Below, in pieces: positions 29,475 through 38,103 of a DNA stretch of 64,000 nucleotides; position 1 is the stretch's first letter; every line of letters starts with the position of its first letter. The notes under the pieces are model-generated. The model worked only from the letters and a program-made list of their open reading frames with translations. It did not search any database and was not told the DNA's origin. This DNA is from Coprobacillus cateniformis (GTDB taxonomy: Bacteria > Bacillota_I > Bacilli_A > Erysipelotrichales > Coprobacillaceae). The position numbers and the translations under genes are program-made. The DNA lies in the NCBI RefSeq assembly GCF_009767585.1, contig NZ_WSNW01000001.1, positions 2,200,090 through 2,264,089 of the forward strand. The letters run 5' to 3'.

Positions 29475-29512
29475 AAGAAGCTCAATTCCATTTCAAAACT
29501 GAGCTTCTTTAT
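29475..29512 (+). terminator. Terminator after the beta-helix gene
   Basis: AAGAAGCTCA (29475-29484) and TGAGCTTCTT (29500-29509) form a perfect 10-bp stem followed by Ts. Confidence 0.8.
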
Positions 29513-29718
29513 CTTATAAGAATTTGGATACGTCAATATATAATGGCTTAAAGCATTGAATAATGGGATGCTTTGTGCAATAATAAAAGTGGAAAAGTTT
29601 TCAGAGTGAAATGAATATACATATATTTATGTATTTTTGTTTGCTCTTTTCTTTTTATAAAAGGTTCATTATACTTAAAATCACTATCTCTTCATTAAGA
29701 GATTATGATTAAAAATGA

Positions 29719-30062
29719 GCTTATAAGGATATTTTGGCTATTAAAAATGACAGTAGTACTGAAAATTGGGACTATGACTTTTGTAATGATTTTTTTCAAA
29801 TTATAGGTTTTGGTAAGCAATAGCCAGTTTTTCGATTGAATGGCAAAAATGGTTAATCAAACATTTCTTCTCTTTTTGTTGAAGGTACAGATGGTAATGC
29901 CTTTTCTATTGCTGAAAATCAAAAAATAAAAGTCATAATGGACATAAATAATGATTTTCCAATTCAATTGAAAGGCAAGAATTATACTTTAATGAATTAT
30001 GGTTATGTTGAGTTTTTGAGAACTTATTTTTTAACTGAGAATATTGATTCTTTTTTTTATTA
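29719..30062 (+). pseudogene. Decayed small protein gene with in-frame stop codons
   Basis: One frame reads continuously as protein-like sequence, including FCNDFFQIIGFGK, SSLFVEGTDGNAFSIAE and LMNYGYVEFLRTYF, but is interrupted by a TAG and a TAA (between about 29820 and 29865) and has no clear start. It ends at a TAA at the edge of the VanZ/RDD gene. No intact relative lies in the window. Composition and length (about 115 residues) are those of a small cytosolic protein, loosely like SMI1/KNR4-type immunity proteins, but I do not recognise it with confidence. The rest of the gap (29513-29718) shows nothing clear. Confidence 0.45.
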
Positions 30063-30076
30063 ATCAAAAACACCTG

Positions 30077-31198
30077 TTAAAGTTCAGGTGTTTGAGGGAG
30101 ATTAGGTATTTGAGTGATAGCTGATACATGAGTAAGATGAGAATAATAGTCAAACCACATATGAGATGAAGAAAAGAAAGATAAGATAAATTGACATGTT
30201 GTGAGAAAGAAAATAATTATGAGTATAATAATACTTCCATAACACAATAGAGGAGATAGTTGATTTGATAGTTTAAGAAATTGATAGAAATAATAAGGAG
30301 TTGGAATAATCAGGAAGTATAATGGAAGATAGTGAATAAGATATTGATACTTCTTTGTACCAGAAGGATTTTCTAGAACGATTTTTGTCATTATTTTGCC
30401 AGGTGTTTGTCCATTGTGCATAAATGGTAAAAGAATATAAAAGAGAATTGTAATCCCAAAATAACTGATATGATATGGAACTTTCAAAAGATGTAGAATC
30501 ATAATAAGAATGAAAATAAATAAAGCATCTATAAGAAAAGCAAAGAATTTACGAGGCTTTGATACTTTTTGTCCTTGTTCATAGGCTATTGAATCAAGTT
30601 TTTCTCTTGTTGGTAAAAAATGAGCAAAAAGTGGACATATAGCATATCCTAACATCCCACCAAGTGTATTGGTGATTAAATCATCAATCTCAAAAAGACG
30701 ATATGGTCGAGGATAAATTCCAAATAAAGCACTGAGTTGGATGAGTTCAAATGATAATGATAAAAGAAAAGTAAAAAAGATTGTTTTCTTAAAGCTCAAC
30801 TGAAAGTAATATCTTAAATAGATTCCGAAAGGAACTGTTAGAAGGATATTAAATAAGATGACTCGCATATTTGGCTCTAATAATGTTGATATATATGTAG
30901 ATGGTTGATTCCATACAAATGGACTTGCTTTTATAATTTGTGGAACTGAATAAAATGGTGTGAGTTTCATTGTAGGAGAAGTCATTTTCGCAACTGATTC
31001 TACTGATGGTAAAGGTAATATTGTCATGAAATAGGCATTGATCAGATAATAAATAAAAGAAAAGATAATTAAAGTTCTGAGTATTGGAATGGCTCCATAC
31101 TTATAATATTGATAAATAGCATAAGGGAGAGTCAAACAAAAAGCGATGATAGGAAAAACAATCATCGCTACTTGGATAGGGATCAGATAAGTTGACAT
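30077..31198 (-). CDS. VanZ-like / RDD two-domain membrane protein
   Basis: Integral membrane protein of 373 residues made of an N-terminal VanZ-like domain (about 30-180; helices with the conserved FELIQL and FEIDDLITNTLGG segments) and a C-terminal RDD domain (about 205-345; RKFFAFLIDALFIF and NGQTPGKIMTKI). VanZ-like proteins are linked to glycopeptide tolerance or envelope functions, RDD domains to transport; neither gives a precise role here. It begins two bases downstream of the asd stop codon and so is the last gene of the aspartate-pathway operon, probably by position rather than function. Confidence 0.85.
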   Translation of the reverse strand: MSTYLIPIQVAMIVFPIIAFCLTLPYAIYQYYKYGAIPILRTLIIFSFIYYLINAYFMTILPLPSVESVAKMTSPTMKLTPFYSVPQIIKASPFVWNQPSTYISTLLEPNMRVILFNILLTVPFGIYLRYYFQLSFKKTIFFTFLLSLSFELIQLSALFGIYPRPYRLFEIDDLITNTLGGMLGYAICPLFAHFLPTREKLDSIAYEQGQKVSKPRKFFAFLIDALFIFILIMILHLLKVPYHISYFGITILFYILLPFMHNGQTPGKIMTKIVLENPSGTKKYQYLIHYLPLYFLIIPTPYYFYQFLKLSNQLSPLLCYGSIIILIIIFFLTTCQFILSFFSSSHMWFDYYSHLTHVSAITQIPNLPQTPEL

Positions 31199-31200
31199 TT

Positions 31201-32235
31201 CTATAGAAGACCCATCTCAATCATTTTTAAACCAATATCTACAGAATTATAAGCGGCACCTTTCATTAACTGATCAGCAACAACCCATAAACTTAAAGCA
31301 TGGTCATTATCTAAATCTTTTCTCACACGTCCAACATGTACCAATTCATCACCAATGAATAAAGTTGCCATTGGATAAACTTGATTTTCAATATCATCAT
31401 AAAGTTCAACACCATGTGAAGAAGATAATAATTCAAAGACCTTATCAATATCTATTGGTTTCTTTGTTTCAATATAAACTGACTCACTATGACCTCTTAA
31501 AACAGGAACACGAACGCAAGTTGCATTCACTTTGATATCTTTATCAAAGATTTTTTTTGTTTCATTAACCATTTTCATTTCTTCTTTAGAAAAATGATTA
31601 TCTAAATCAAATTTATCAACTTGTGGAATACAGTTGAATGCAATTGGATAATGTTTCTTATCTCCAGCACAAGGAAGTGTTTTTGCAATAGGTTCTTTTC
31701 CATCTAACACTTCTTGAGATTGTCTATAAAGTTCTTCCATACCAGCAACACCTGCACCAGAAACAGCTTGGTATGTAGAAACAATGATTCTTTCAATATC
31801 AAAGTATTCATTTAATCTATTTAACGCACTTACCATTTGAATTGTTGTACAGTTTGGATTAGCAATAATTCCTTTATGGTTTCTTAACGCTTCACCATTG
31901 ACTTCAGGTACAACCAAAGGCACTTCTGGATCCATTCTAAAATGTGAAGTGTTATCAATATTAATGCATCCCGCTTTCACTGCATAGGGCACATATTTCT
32001 CAGAAATACTGCCACCAGCACTCCAGAAAGCAACTTCAACATCTTCAAATGAATTTTCTGTTAATTCTTCAACAACAAACTCATGTCCTTCATATTCTAC
32101 AACTTTACCAGCACTTCTGGCAGAAGCTAGAAGTTTAAGACTTTCAAAAGGGAAATTGAATTGAAAAATACATTTCAACATTTCTCTTCCGACTGCACCA
32201 GTAGCACCTACAATTGCAACTTTATATTTTTTCAT
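31201..32235 (-). CDS. asd: Aspartate-semialdehyde dehydrogenase
   Basis: Cytoplasmic enzyme (344 residues) that reduces aspartyl phosphate to aspartate semialdehyde with NADPH, the branch point to lysine, threonine and methionine. The N-terminal NADP fold begins KVAIVGATGAVG; the catalytic Cys is in ANPNCTT; the active-site His lies in RVPVLRGHSE. Length is normal. It follows lysC by 14 bp in the hom-lysC-asd operon, with RBS AAGGAGG on the minus strand. Confidence 0.96.
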   Translation of the reverse strand: MKKYKVAIVGATGAVGREMLKCIFQFNFPFESLKLLASARSAGKVVEYEGHEFVVEELTENSFEDVEVAFWSAGGSISEKYVPYAVKAGCINIDNTSHFRMDPEVPLVVPEVNGEALRNHKGIIANPNCTTIQMVSALNRLNEYFDIERIIVSTYQAVSGAGVAGMEELYRQSQEVLDGKEPIAKTLPCAGDKKHYPIAFNCIPQVDKFDLDNHFSKEEMKMVNETKKIFDKDIKVNATCVRVPVLRGHSESVYIETKKPIDIDKVFELLSSSHGVELYDDIENQVYPMATLFIGDELVHVGRVRKDLDNDHALSLWVVADQLMKGAAYNSVDIGLKMIEMGLL

Positions 32236-32249
32236 TTTATATTTCCTCC

Positions 32250-33479
32250 TTAACCTAAGAACGCTTCATGTAATAACACTTGGGCTTTTTTGACATCATC
32301 TCGATCAATATAACATGAAATGTTAATTTCACTACAAGAAGTCATTTCTACATTAATATCATTACTCATTAATGTATTATATACTTTTTGGAACATTCCT
32401 TTGTTATTTTTAATACCAACACCTATAACAGCTACCTTACCAATATTTCCTCTCACAATTGTTTTTTGAGGTTTTAAGATTTCTTTTAAATCATTGATAA
32501 CTTCCACAACACCAGGAACATCTTTATCATTGATGATTAAAGAAATATCCATCTTTCCTCCACCAACTAAAGCTTGATTAAAAACATTGACGTTCACATT
32601 GGCTTCTGCAATCTTTTCAAAAAGCTGACCAGCGCCATTCACCTTGGCATCAACACCAACAAGTGTGACACGTGCTTCATTTTGTGAACCAGTAATTCCT
32701 GAAATAATTAATTGATTTAAATGGTCTTTCATGATTTTCTCATCTCCTAACACATATGTTCCTTTTCGACTATCAAATGAACTTCTTGCATGAATGGTAA
32801 TATTATGCTTTGCGGCTAATTGAACACACCTGTGATTCAAGACTTTTGCACCGTTTTTAGAAAGTTCAAGCATTTCTGCATAACTAATATACTCTAATTG
32901 AATGGCATCAGGGACAATACGCGGATCAGCTGTATAAATACCATTCACATCACTATAGATTTCAACCTCACTTGCATCAATAGCAACACCAATTGCTACA
33001 GCAGATAAATCACTACCACCACGTCCCAATGTTGTCACTTTTCCATTTTGTGAATAACCTTGGAATCCAGGACAGATAACAATATCAGCACGCTTAAGTT
33101 TATCAGTAATATGACTTCCTTCAACATTTGTAATTGTTGCATTCATATGATGGGAATCTGTTAAAATTCCTAATTCAGTATTTGTCACTGTTTCCACTGA
33201 ATAGCCCATTTCAGATAATTCACTTTTGCATACTAATGTTGATATTGTTTCACCAATGCTTGTTAAACGATCAATTTCTTCATCTGTTAATTCATCAGTA
33301 TTGACAATAGAAAGAAGTGTATCAGTAGCATATGGATCATCAAAGCGTCCCATTGCACTCACAACGGCTACAACCTTGTTTCCATTTTCTAGTTCACGAA
33401 TAATGTTTTTATACATATGCTCACGGGTTTCTACACTACGTGTTGAGGTACCACCAAATTTTTGGACAATAACTTTCAT
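32250..33479 (-). CDS. lysC: Aspartate kinase
   Basis: Cytoplasmic aspartate kinase of 409 residues, first step of the aspartate pathway. The kinase domain starts KVIVQKFGGTST and contains TLGRGGSDLSAVAIG. Two ACT domains follow from about residue 265 (ARVTLVGVDAKVNGAG and VAVIGVGIKNNKGM), where feedback inhibitors bind. Size matches the class that makes alpha and beta subunits. Its start is one base past the hom stop, so translation is probably coupled. Confidence 0.96.
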   Translation of the reverse strand: MKVIVQKFGGTSTRSVETREHMYKNIIRELENGNKVVAVVSAMGRFDDPYATDTLLSIVNTDELTDEEIDRLTSIGETISTLVCKSELSEMGYSVETVTNTELGILTDSHHMNATITNVEGSHITDKLKRADIVICPGFQGYSQNGKVTTLGRGGSDLSAVAIGVAIDASEVEIYSDVNGIYTADPRIVPDAIQLEYISYAEMLELSKNGAKVLNHRCVQLAAKHNITIHARSSFDSRKGTYVLGDEKIMKDHLNQLIISGITGSQNEARVTLVGVDAKVNGAGQLFEKIAEANVNVNVFNQALVGGGKMDISLIINDKDVPGVVEVINDLKEILKPQKTIVRGNIGKVAVIGVGIKNNKGMFQKVYNTLMSNDINVEMTSCSEINISCYIDRDDVKKAQVLLHEAFLG

Positions 33480-33480
33480 T

Positions 33481-34635
33481 CTAACCCCTCACTTTAAATA
33501 AGTTATATGTTTCATTTTGTAATTGCTCTAATAATTCATCAAGTTCAATCTTATTTGTAATATAAATATGATTTTTATCTTGAGAGAAATAAGTTTCGTA
33601 ATCAATATCTAAAGGATGATCACATCTAACATAATATTTAGAATATGTGATTGGATAAATACGATCTTCATATTGATAGTCATGTTTCCACATATCCTGT
33701 CTATGTGTTTTCATAATATCACTAACAACAGCACTTGCTGTGACATAACGTCCAGCTCCTTTTCCATAGAAAATCACGTTTTCTAAATAATTGCAAGTTA
33801 TCTCTACTACATTATATGCCTGATTCACATTTGCAACAATGTCTTTTATACCAATTAAAGTAGGAGAAACATCAATTCCATAACCTTTATCAAGTTTTTT
33901 AGCTTGTGCAATAAGCTTGATACGATATCCCAGTTTCTTTGCATAATCCATATCTTTCTTTGTGACATTACGGATACCAGTTGCTTGTATTTTATTGAAA
34001 TCAAAGAACATTTCAAAAGCATTCATTGCAAGTATTTGAATCTTATGTGCTGCATCAATCCCATCTAAATCTAAACTGGCATCAGCTTCAACAAATCCTA
34101 AACCATCAGCAATTGTCAATGCTTCATCGAAATCTAGATTATCAGTTTCCATTAATGTTAAGATAAAATTTGTTGTTCCATTTAAAATACCTTCAATTTT
34201 TTCAATCTCATTGGCAATTAAATCTTCTTTTGCAGGTACAACAACAGGAATCCCACCGCCTACTGCAGCTTCATAATAAATCTTTGCATTATGCTGAGAT
34301 GCTGTTTCAAAGATTTCCTGACCATCATGAGCAATTAATGCTTTATTGGCAGTGACAACATGTTTGCCTTTTTTTAAAGCTTCTAAAATAATTGTTTTGG
34401 CAATTGTTGTTCCGCCAATCAATTCAACAACGACGTCAATTTCCTCATCATTGATGACATCATGAAAATCTTGTGTATAGAGGATTTCTTCTGGTAAAGT
34501 CACTTCATCTAGTGAACATCCATATTTGACAATAACTTCTTCACCAATTTGTTTTTCTAATCTTTCTTTTTGTTGAGTTAATATTTCTACAGCACCAAAC
34601 CCAACTGTCCCTAAGCCAATTACACCAATTTTCAT
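33481..34635 (-). CDS. hom: Homoserine dehydrogenase
   Basis: Cytoplasmic NAD(P)-dependent enzyme (384 residues) turning aspartate semialdehyde into homoserine. N-terminal Rossmann fold IGVIGLGTVGFG, catalytic region GILNGTTNFILT and DLDGIDAAHKI. The C-terminal extension (about 330-384) is shorter than the ACT domain found in Hom proteins of about 430 residues, so feedback control by threonine at the protein level may be reduced or absent (inference). First gene of the hom-lysC-asd operon, behind a leader ORF and terminator. Confidence 0.95.
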   Translation of the reverse strand: MKIGVIGLGTVGFGAVEILTQQKERLEKQIGEEVIVKYGCSLDEVTLPEEILYTQDFHDVINDEEIDVVVELIGGTTIAKTIILEALKKGKHVVTANKALIAHDGQEIFETASQHNAKIYYEAAVGGGIPVVVPAKEDLIANEIEKIEGILNGTTNFILTLMETDNLDFDEALTIADGLGFVEADASLDLDGIDAAHKIQILAMNAFEMFFDFNKIQATGIRNVTKKDMDYAKKLGYRIKLIAQAKKLDKGYGIDVSPTLIGIKDIVANVNQAYNVVEITCNYLENVIFYGKGAGRYVTASAVVSDIMKTHRQDMWKHDYQYEDRIYPITYSKYYVRCDHPLDIDYETYFSQDKNHIYITNKIELDELLEQLQNETYNLFKVRG

Positions 34636-34656
34636 CGAATTCCCCCTCTAATATAA

Positions 34657-34682
34657 AAAGCCTCATGAATGAACGAGGCTTT
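34657..34682 (-). terminator. Leader terminator/attenuator upstream of hom
   Basis: On the minus strand AAAGCCTC pairs with GAGGCTTT and is followed by TTT, about 20 bases before the hom start. It lies after the promoter and leader ORF, so it must be read through for hom expression. Confidence 0.7.
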
Positions 34683-34713
34683 CTTGATTTCTCTTAAATA
34701 AGACAGTCTCATA

Positions 34714-34767
34714 CTAACATTTTCTTACACACATCATGGTTTTGGAAATGTTAATAATGAATATCAT
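34714..34767 (-). CDS. Putative 17-residue leader peptide of the hom-lysC-asd operon
   Basis: A short ORF, MIFIINISKTMMCVRKC, has a strong Shine-Dalgarno AAAGGAGGA (34782-34774) at good spacing and begins close behind the promoter. It contains four Ile and a Thr-Met-Met run, amino acids downstream of homoserine. Its mRNA can fold: GTCTCAT (34772-34766) with ATGAGAC (34712-34706) and AACATTT (34752-34746) with AAATGTT (34722-34716), enclosing the ORF. A terminator follows. This suggests ribosome-mediated attenuation; no known riboswitch or T-box is seen. Confidence 0.6.
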   Translation of the reverse strand: MIFIINISKTMMCVRKC

Positions 34768-34794
34768 GAGACGTCCTCCTTTGTTATTGCATTG

Positions 34795-34823
34795 ATAATA
34801 GCACCTTTGTATACATTTGTCAA
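34795..34823 (-). promoter_or_regulatory. Promoter of the hom-lysC-asd operon
   Basis: Minus strand TTGACA (34823-34818), 17-bp spacer, TATTAT (34800-34795), 13 bp before the leader RBS. Confidence 0.78.
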
Positions 34824-34912
34824 TTTTTTAAGAAATAATTTTTGATATAATCAAAAACGATAGATGAACTTTTGGAAAATAACAAAAATATATTTAATAT
34901 TTTAAAAATGAG

Positions 34913-34953
34913 TTCCTATATAATAAGAATGCTCTATCCTTATTATATAGGAA
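34913..34953 (-). terminator. Terminator after the HAD phosphatase gene
   Basis: A perfect 15-bp inverted repeat (34913-34927 with 34939-34953, TTCCTATATAATAAG) directly 3' of the HAD gene, with ACTCATTTTT beyond it on the minus strand. Confidence 0.65.
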
Positions 34954-34956
34954 AGA

Positions 34957-35709
34957 CTACTTACTCTCAATGTCTTTTATACAATCAGCAAGAGTTTCAA
35001 CAATTGTTTTTGCATGTCTTTGAACTTGAACAGGTGCATATGTAAAAGAATACCCATTTTCAATAACATCTAACATTGGTAAATCATTCCAAGAATCTCC
35101 AATTCCATAAATATCGTTGAGATCTAATTGGAAATAATCTTGAATGATTTTTATGCCATTTCCCTTAGAACATCCTTTAGCAACCAAATCTATATGTTGA
35201 TTATTTTGATAAGCTTCAATGATATCTCCATATTTTTGATGAATCAAATCTGTTGCTATTGTGGCTTCCTCTAATTCATCTAATTCATAATGAAAAGAAA
35301 AAGCACTTACTGTTTCTGTTTTTAATTCGTCTATTGATTCAATATAGACACCATGATAATCTGGCTTTTTTGTTTTATAAACCTTGTACATAACATCTTT
35401 ATAAACAATAGATGCATCTTTTTGATTTAGAAAATTATAAATCTCTTTCACTAGGGATAAAGGAATTTGTTTTTCAAAAATGACTTCCTTATCCTTATTT
35501 AATACAAGGGCACCACTTAATAGTATATAAAAATCATGTTCAAGGTTATAGGGTTGACTTGGATTGACAATTCCATGTAAACATCTTCCTGTACATACAC
35601 CAAACAGATTTCCATGCTTTTGAAATTCTTTGATATTTTTAACATCATTATCTTTCATATGATCATTAAACCATAACGTATTATCAAAATCACTTGCTAG
35701 TAACTTCAT
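34957..35709 (-). CDS. HAD-superfamily (Cof-type) phosphatase
   Basis: Cytoplasmic hydrolase of 250 residues. Motif I DFDNT (Asp7, Asp9), motif II Ser in LLSG, Lys in motif III (KGCSKGNGIK) and motif IV GDSWNDLPML are all present, with a Cof-type cap between. Such proteins dephosphorylate sugar phosphates, nucleotides or flavin precursors; the substrate is not predictable. Monocistronic, divergent from the acetyltransferase genes. Confidence 0.88.
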   Translation of the reverse strand: MKLLASDFDNTLWFNDHMKDNDVKNIKEFQKHGNLFGVCTGRCLHGIVNPSQPYNLEHDFYILLSGALVLNKDKEVIFEKQIPLSLVKEIYNFLNQKDASIVYKDVMYKVYKTKKPDYHGVYIESIDELKTETVSAFSFHYELDELEEATIATDLIHQKYGDIIEAYQNNQHIDLVAKGCSKGNGIKIIQDYFQLDLNDIYGIGDSWNDLPMLDVIENGYSFTYAPVQVQRHAKTIVETLADCIKDIESK

Positions 35710-35831
35710 ATTTTCACCTCTTTGTCTATTATAAACATTTTCATAAAGAAAAAACAGTTATTTCTTATTGAGAAAATGAAATCAGATTGAAGATATGTTA
35801 TAATACTAAAAATGAATGAGGAGGGGAAAAG

Positions 35832-36389
35832 ATGAAAGCAGTTATAGAAACAAAACGTTTATTGCTTAGAAATTTTAGATTATCAGATGCAGAAAGCATG
35901 TTTGAGTCTTATTGTCATAATGAAAATATTACTCGATATTTAACATGGTATCCCCATGTTGATGTTCAGGCAACAAGGGATTTCATTACTCAATTTCAAT
36001 TACCTGGTATAGAAAAGGATAATGCTCTTGACTTGGCAATCACTTTAAAGGGGGAAGATCAGGTTATTGGGAGTATTGGTACAGTTAACGATTTCTATCA
36101 GGATGGTTATGGAGAAATTGGATATGTTATTGGTGAGAAATATTGGAATCAAGGATATATGAGTGAAGCTTTTGAAGCTGTTATTGAGTTTTTATTTACG
36201 CAAACACCAATAACAAAATTGAGATCTATTCATCATCTGGAAAATATTGCTTCAGGTAGAGTGATGCAAAAATGTGGATTAAAATATACAGGTGAAGTTA
36301 TTGTGAAGAAAAAAATTGATAAAGATGACTTAGTGAAGTGTGCTTGTTATGTTTTAGAAAAAGAAGATTGGTTAAAGCAAAATGCTTAA
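35832..36389 (+). CDS. GNAT acetyltransferase, RimJ/RimL type
   Basis: Acetyl-CoA dependent N-acetyltransferase of 185 residues. Begins with the family pattern ETKRLLLRNFRLSDAESMF; GEIGYVIGEKYWNQGYMSEAFEAV carries the beta4 strand and acetyl-CoA loop, and N-x-x-S-G-R-V-M-x-K-C-G-L is the usual C-terminal signature. RBS GAGGAGG before ATG 35832. Its stop overlaps the start of the next GNAT gene by 8 bp, so both form an operon. The acceptor is unknown. Confidence 0.9.
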   Translation: MKAVIETKRLLLRNFRLSDAESMFESYCHNENITRYLTWYPHVDVQATRDFITQFQLPGIEKDNALDLAITLKGEDQVIGSIGTVNDFYQDGYGEIGYVIGEKYWNQGYMSEAFEAVIEFLFTQTPITKLRSIHHLENIASGRVMQKCGLKYTGEVIVKKKIDKDDLVKCACYVLEKEDWLKQNA

Positions 36390-37074
36390 GCTAGATAGAT
36401 TGAATGATATAGATATGTTAGAACCGATGAGATTAAATCAGGTTCGAATAATTTATCAGGGTGAAGATGGAATTATTTTTCATGAATTGAGAAGTGATAC
36501 ATGCATGATTTCTATGAATAATGTTCATAACTTTAAAACACTTTATGAACAAAAGGAATTGCATCAATATCAATTGTTTAATGTTAAACAAAAGGATATT
36601 GCTGATGTATTGGTGAATGATTATCATCAGACATTGCAATTTGCCTGTTATCAGGCAGTTTATGAACACTCAAAACATATACCTATTGAATATCCTTTAG
36701 AAGTGAATATTTGCTTATTAACATCACAATATTCACAAAAAATAAAAGAAGTCTATCAACATAGTGATGATTCTCAATACATTGATGAACTTATTGCAAA
36801 GAAACATTTATGGGGACTCTTTGAAAATAATGAATTGGCTGGGTTTATTGGAATTCATAATGAGGGAAGTATGGGGTTGTTAGAGGTTCTTCCACAATAT
36901 CAAAGAAGAGGTTATGCAATGATGTTAGAAAGCTATCTTATTAATTATTTTATAGATCATAGTTGGATTCCTTATTGTCAAGTTATTGAAGATAATTATG
37001 CATCTTTACAACTACAAAAGAAACTTGGTTTAGAAATATCTTCTCGATTATCATATTGGTTGTTTGAAAATTGA
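36382..37074 (+). CDS. GNAT-family acetyltransferase
   Basis: A 230-residue protein with a C-terminal GNAT fold: GLFENNELAGFIGIHNEG, then GLLEVLPQYQRRGYAMMLE, which holds the Q-R-R-G-Y acetyl-CoA loop, and a final NYASLQLQKKLGLE. The first about 110 residues form a divergent N-terminal half, as in two-domain GNATs. Coupled to the upstream acetyltransferase gene by an 8-bp overlap. Acceptor unknown. Confidence 0.85.
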   Translation: MLKLDRLNDIDMLEPMRLNQVRIIYQGEDGIIFHELRSDTCMISMNNVHNFKTLYEQKELHQYQLFNVKQKDIADVLVNDYHQTLQFACYQAVYEHSKHIPIEYPLEVNICLLTSQYSQKIKEVYQHSDDSQYIDELIAKKHLWGLFENNELAGFIGIHNEGSMGLLEVLPQYQRRGYAMMLESYLINYFIDHSWIPYCQVIEDNYASLQLQKKLGLEISSRLSYWLFEN

Positions 37075-37089
37075 ATTTTTTGAATATAC

Positions 37090-37190
37090 TTGAATAGTCA
37101 GTAGATTTATGATAAGATACTGATGAAGAAACAATTGCAGAGACATTGTTCTCAAACGAAAACCCAAGGGACTGCCTCCCTTGGGTTTTC
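37090..37190 (+). ncRNA. Putative antisense RNA (RNA II-like) of a type I toxin-antitoxin locus
   Basis: A promoter TTGAAT (37090-37095), 17-bp spacer, TAAGAT (37113-37118) should start a short RNA at about 37125. It would end at the perfect 13-bp hairpin GAAAACCCAAGGG (37158-37170) / CCCTTGGGTTTTC (37178-37190). Its 5' part (37127-37155) repeats the plus-strand sequence at 37271-37303 (GAAACAATTGC and CATTGTTCTCA), so it is complementary to the start codon and RBS region of the toxin mRNA. This matches the pAD1 par logic of converging RNAs, shared terminator and direct repeats. Confidence 0.6.
37158..37190. terminator. Bidirectional terminator shared by toxin mRNA and antisense RNA
   Basis: Perfect 13-bp stem with a 7-base loop; TTTTC on the plus side, TTTTCGTTT on the minus side. 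Confidence 0.7.
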
Positions 37191-37201
37191 TCGGCTTATC
37201 A

Positions 37202-37297
37202 TCAGTGACGTCTACTGTCAAGCCATCTGCAAAGAAAGTACAAGACTAACCCTGCTATAACAGAGACGATGGTAGAAACAATTGCTTCAACCAACAT
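37202..37297 (-). CDS. Small hydrophobic Fst-like type I toxin peptide
   Basis: A 31-residue ORF too small for usual gene calling. It has a consensus RBS AAAGGAGGTGAG (37313-37302) five bases before the ATG at 37297. The peptide begins MLVEAIVSTIVSVIAG, forms one membrane helix, and ends LCRWLDSRRH, a charged tail after W-L-D much like Fst-family toxins (33 residues, one helix, basic or charged end). A TATAAT (minus, 37343-37338) lies upstream. Transcripts would run into the shared terminator. Such peptides damage or depolarise the membrane when the antisense RNA is lost. Family assignment is by architecture, not by search. Confidence 0.62.
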   Translation of the reverse strand: MLVEAIVSTIVSVIAGLVLYFLCRWLDSRRH

Positions 37298-37413
37298 TGT
37301 TCTCACCTCCTTTCAAGGGAGGACTGATAACATGTCTATTATAGCATGGAAGAACTTGTTGTGCGTCTCAGTTTTGTCTCAAATTCATCTTATTAAATCA
37401 ATGTTTTTTACAT

Positions 37414-38103
37414 TTATTCACCAACACCAAAATCAGTTGGATCGTATAAGAAATCATAACGTTCATCATCAATAAGATAATCATATTCTTGCATAAACCA
37501 GTGAACGAGTTCATCATCACGTTTGACAGACGTAGAATTATTGCGATAAACGCTAATTGTTCCATACTCAAAACACTTTGTAAGAATCTCCATATCTTTT
37601 GTTATCATGTCTTTGGTTTGACCTTTTATACCAACCATTAAGCATGGTGAATCAAAATATTTTTTGAGTTCTTCAATTGATTGAAAGGTTGCATTTTTAT
37701 TAAGATAATCATTTCTAAAATGATCATCAAAAGTTTCCACACCAATTTTCACAATTGTTTTGATACCAAAAAAATCTCTGATTTCTTGAATATGTTTATG
37801 ATAAATCCAATGACTTTCTATAAATAATGTATGAATATGTTTCTTTTTAATCACTTCTTTGATTTTTAATAATGATTCTTTAGGTAATTCAAAAATACTA
37901 GCAGAATCAATAACCTCTAATATACCATATTCACCTGTTATTAAATCTAGGACTTGATTGTTTATTTCAATCATTTCTTTTGTACATGTAGAATTATCTT
38001 CAATATAATCACAAAATGTACATTTTGACCAAATACATGGTCTGGCTTTTAAAAGAACGATTTCTCTTTTGACTTTGTTTGTAATGTGGCTGTATCTTTC
38101 CAT
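37414..38103 (-). CDS. Radical SAM-type protein in a preQ1-controlled operon (queuosine salvage candidate)
   Basis: A 229-residue protein with the cysteine cluster Cys23, Cys28 and Cys31 (PCIWSKCTFC), a CX4CX2C form instead of the canonical CX3CX2C. Later segments (GVETFDDHFRND, MVGIKGQTKDM) resemble radical SAM barrel strands. ATG 38103 follows GGGGGA at good distance; an ATG at 38115 is in frame but has a poorly spaced RBS. Its start overlaps the transporter gene by 55 bp, and both lie behind a preQ1 riboswitch. A role in queuosine or queuine salvage, as described for the radical SAM queuine lyase QueL, is therefore likely, but it is inferred from context. Confidence 0.75.
   Translation of the reverse strand: MERYSHITNKVKREIVLLKARPCIWSKCTFCDYIEDNSTCTKEMIEINNQVLDLITGEYGILEVIDSASIFELPKESLLKIKEVIKKKHIHTLFIESHWIYHKHIQEIRDFFGIKTIVKIGVETFDDHFRNDYLNKNATFQSIEELKKYFDSPCLMVGIKGQTKDMITKDMEILTKCFEYGTISVYRNNSTSVKRDDELVHWFMQEYDYLIDDERYDFLYDPTDFGVGE

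Noticed and set aside
34657..34790. T-box or lysine/SAM riboswitch upstream of hom
   Set aside because: No T-box sequence (AGGGTGG-type) and no room for a lysine or SAM aptamer between promoter and terminator; a leader ORF fits better.
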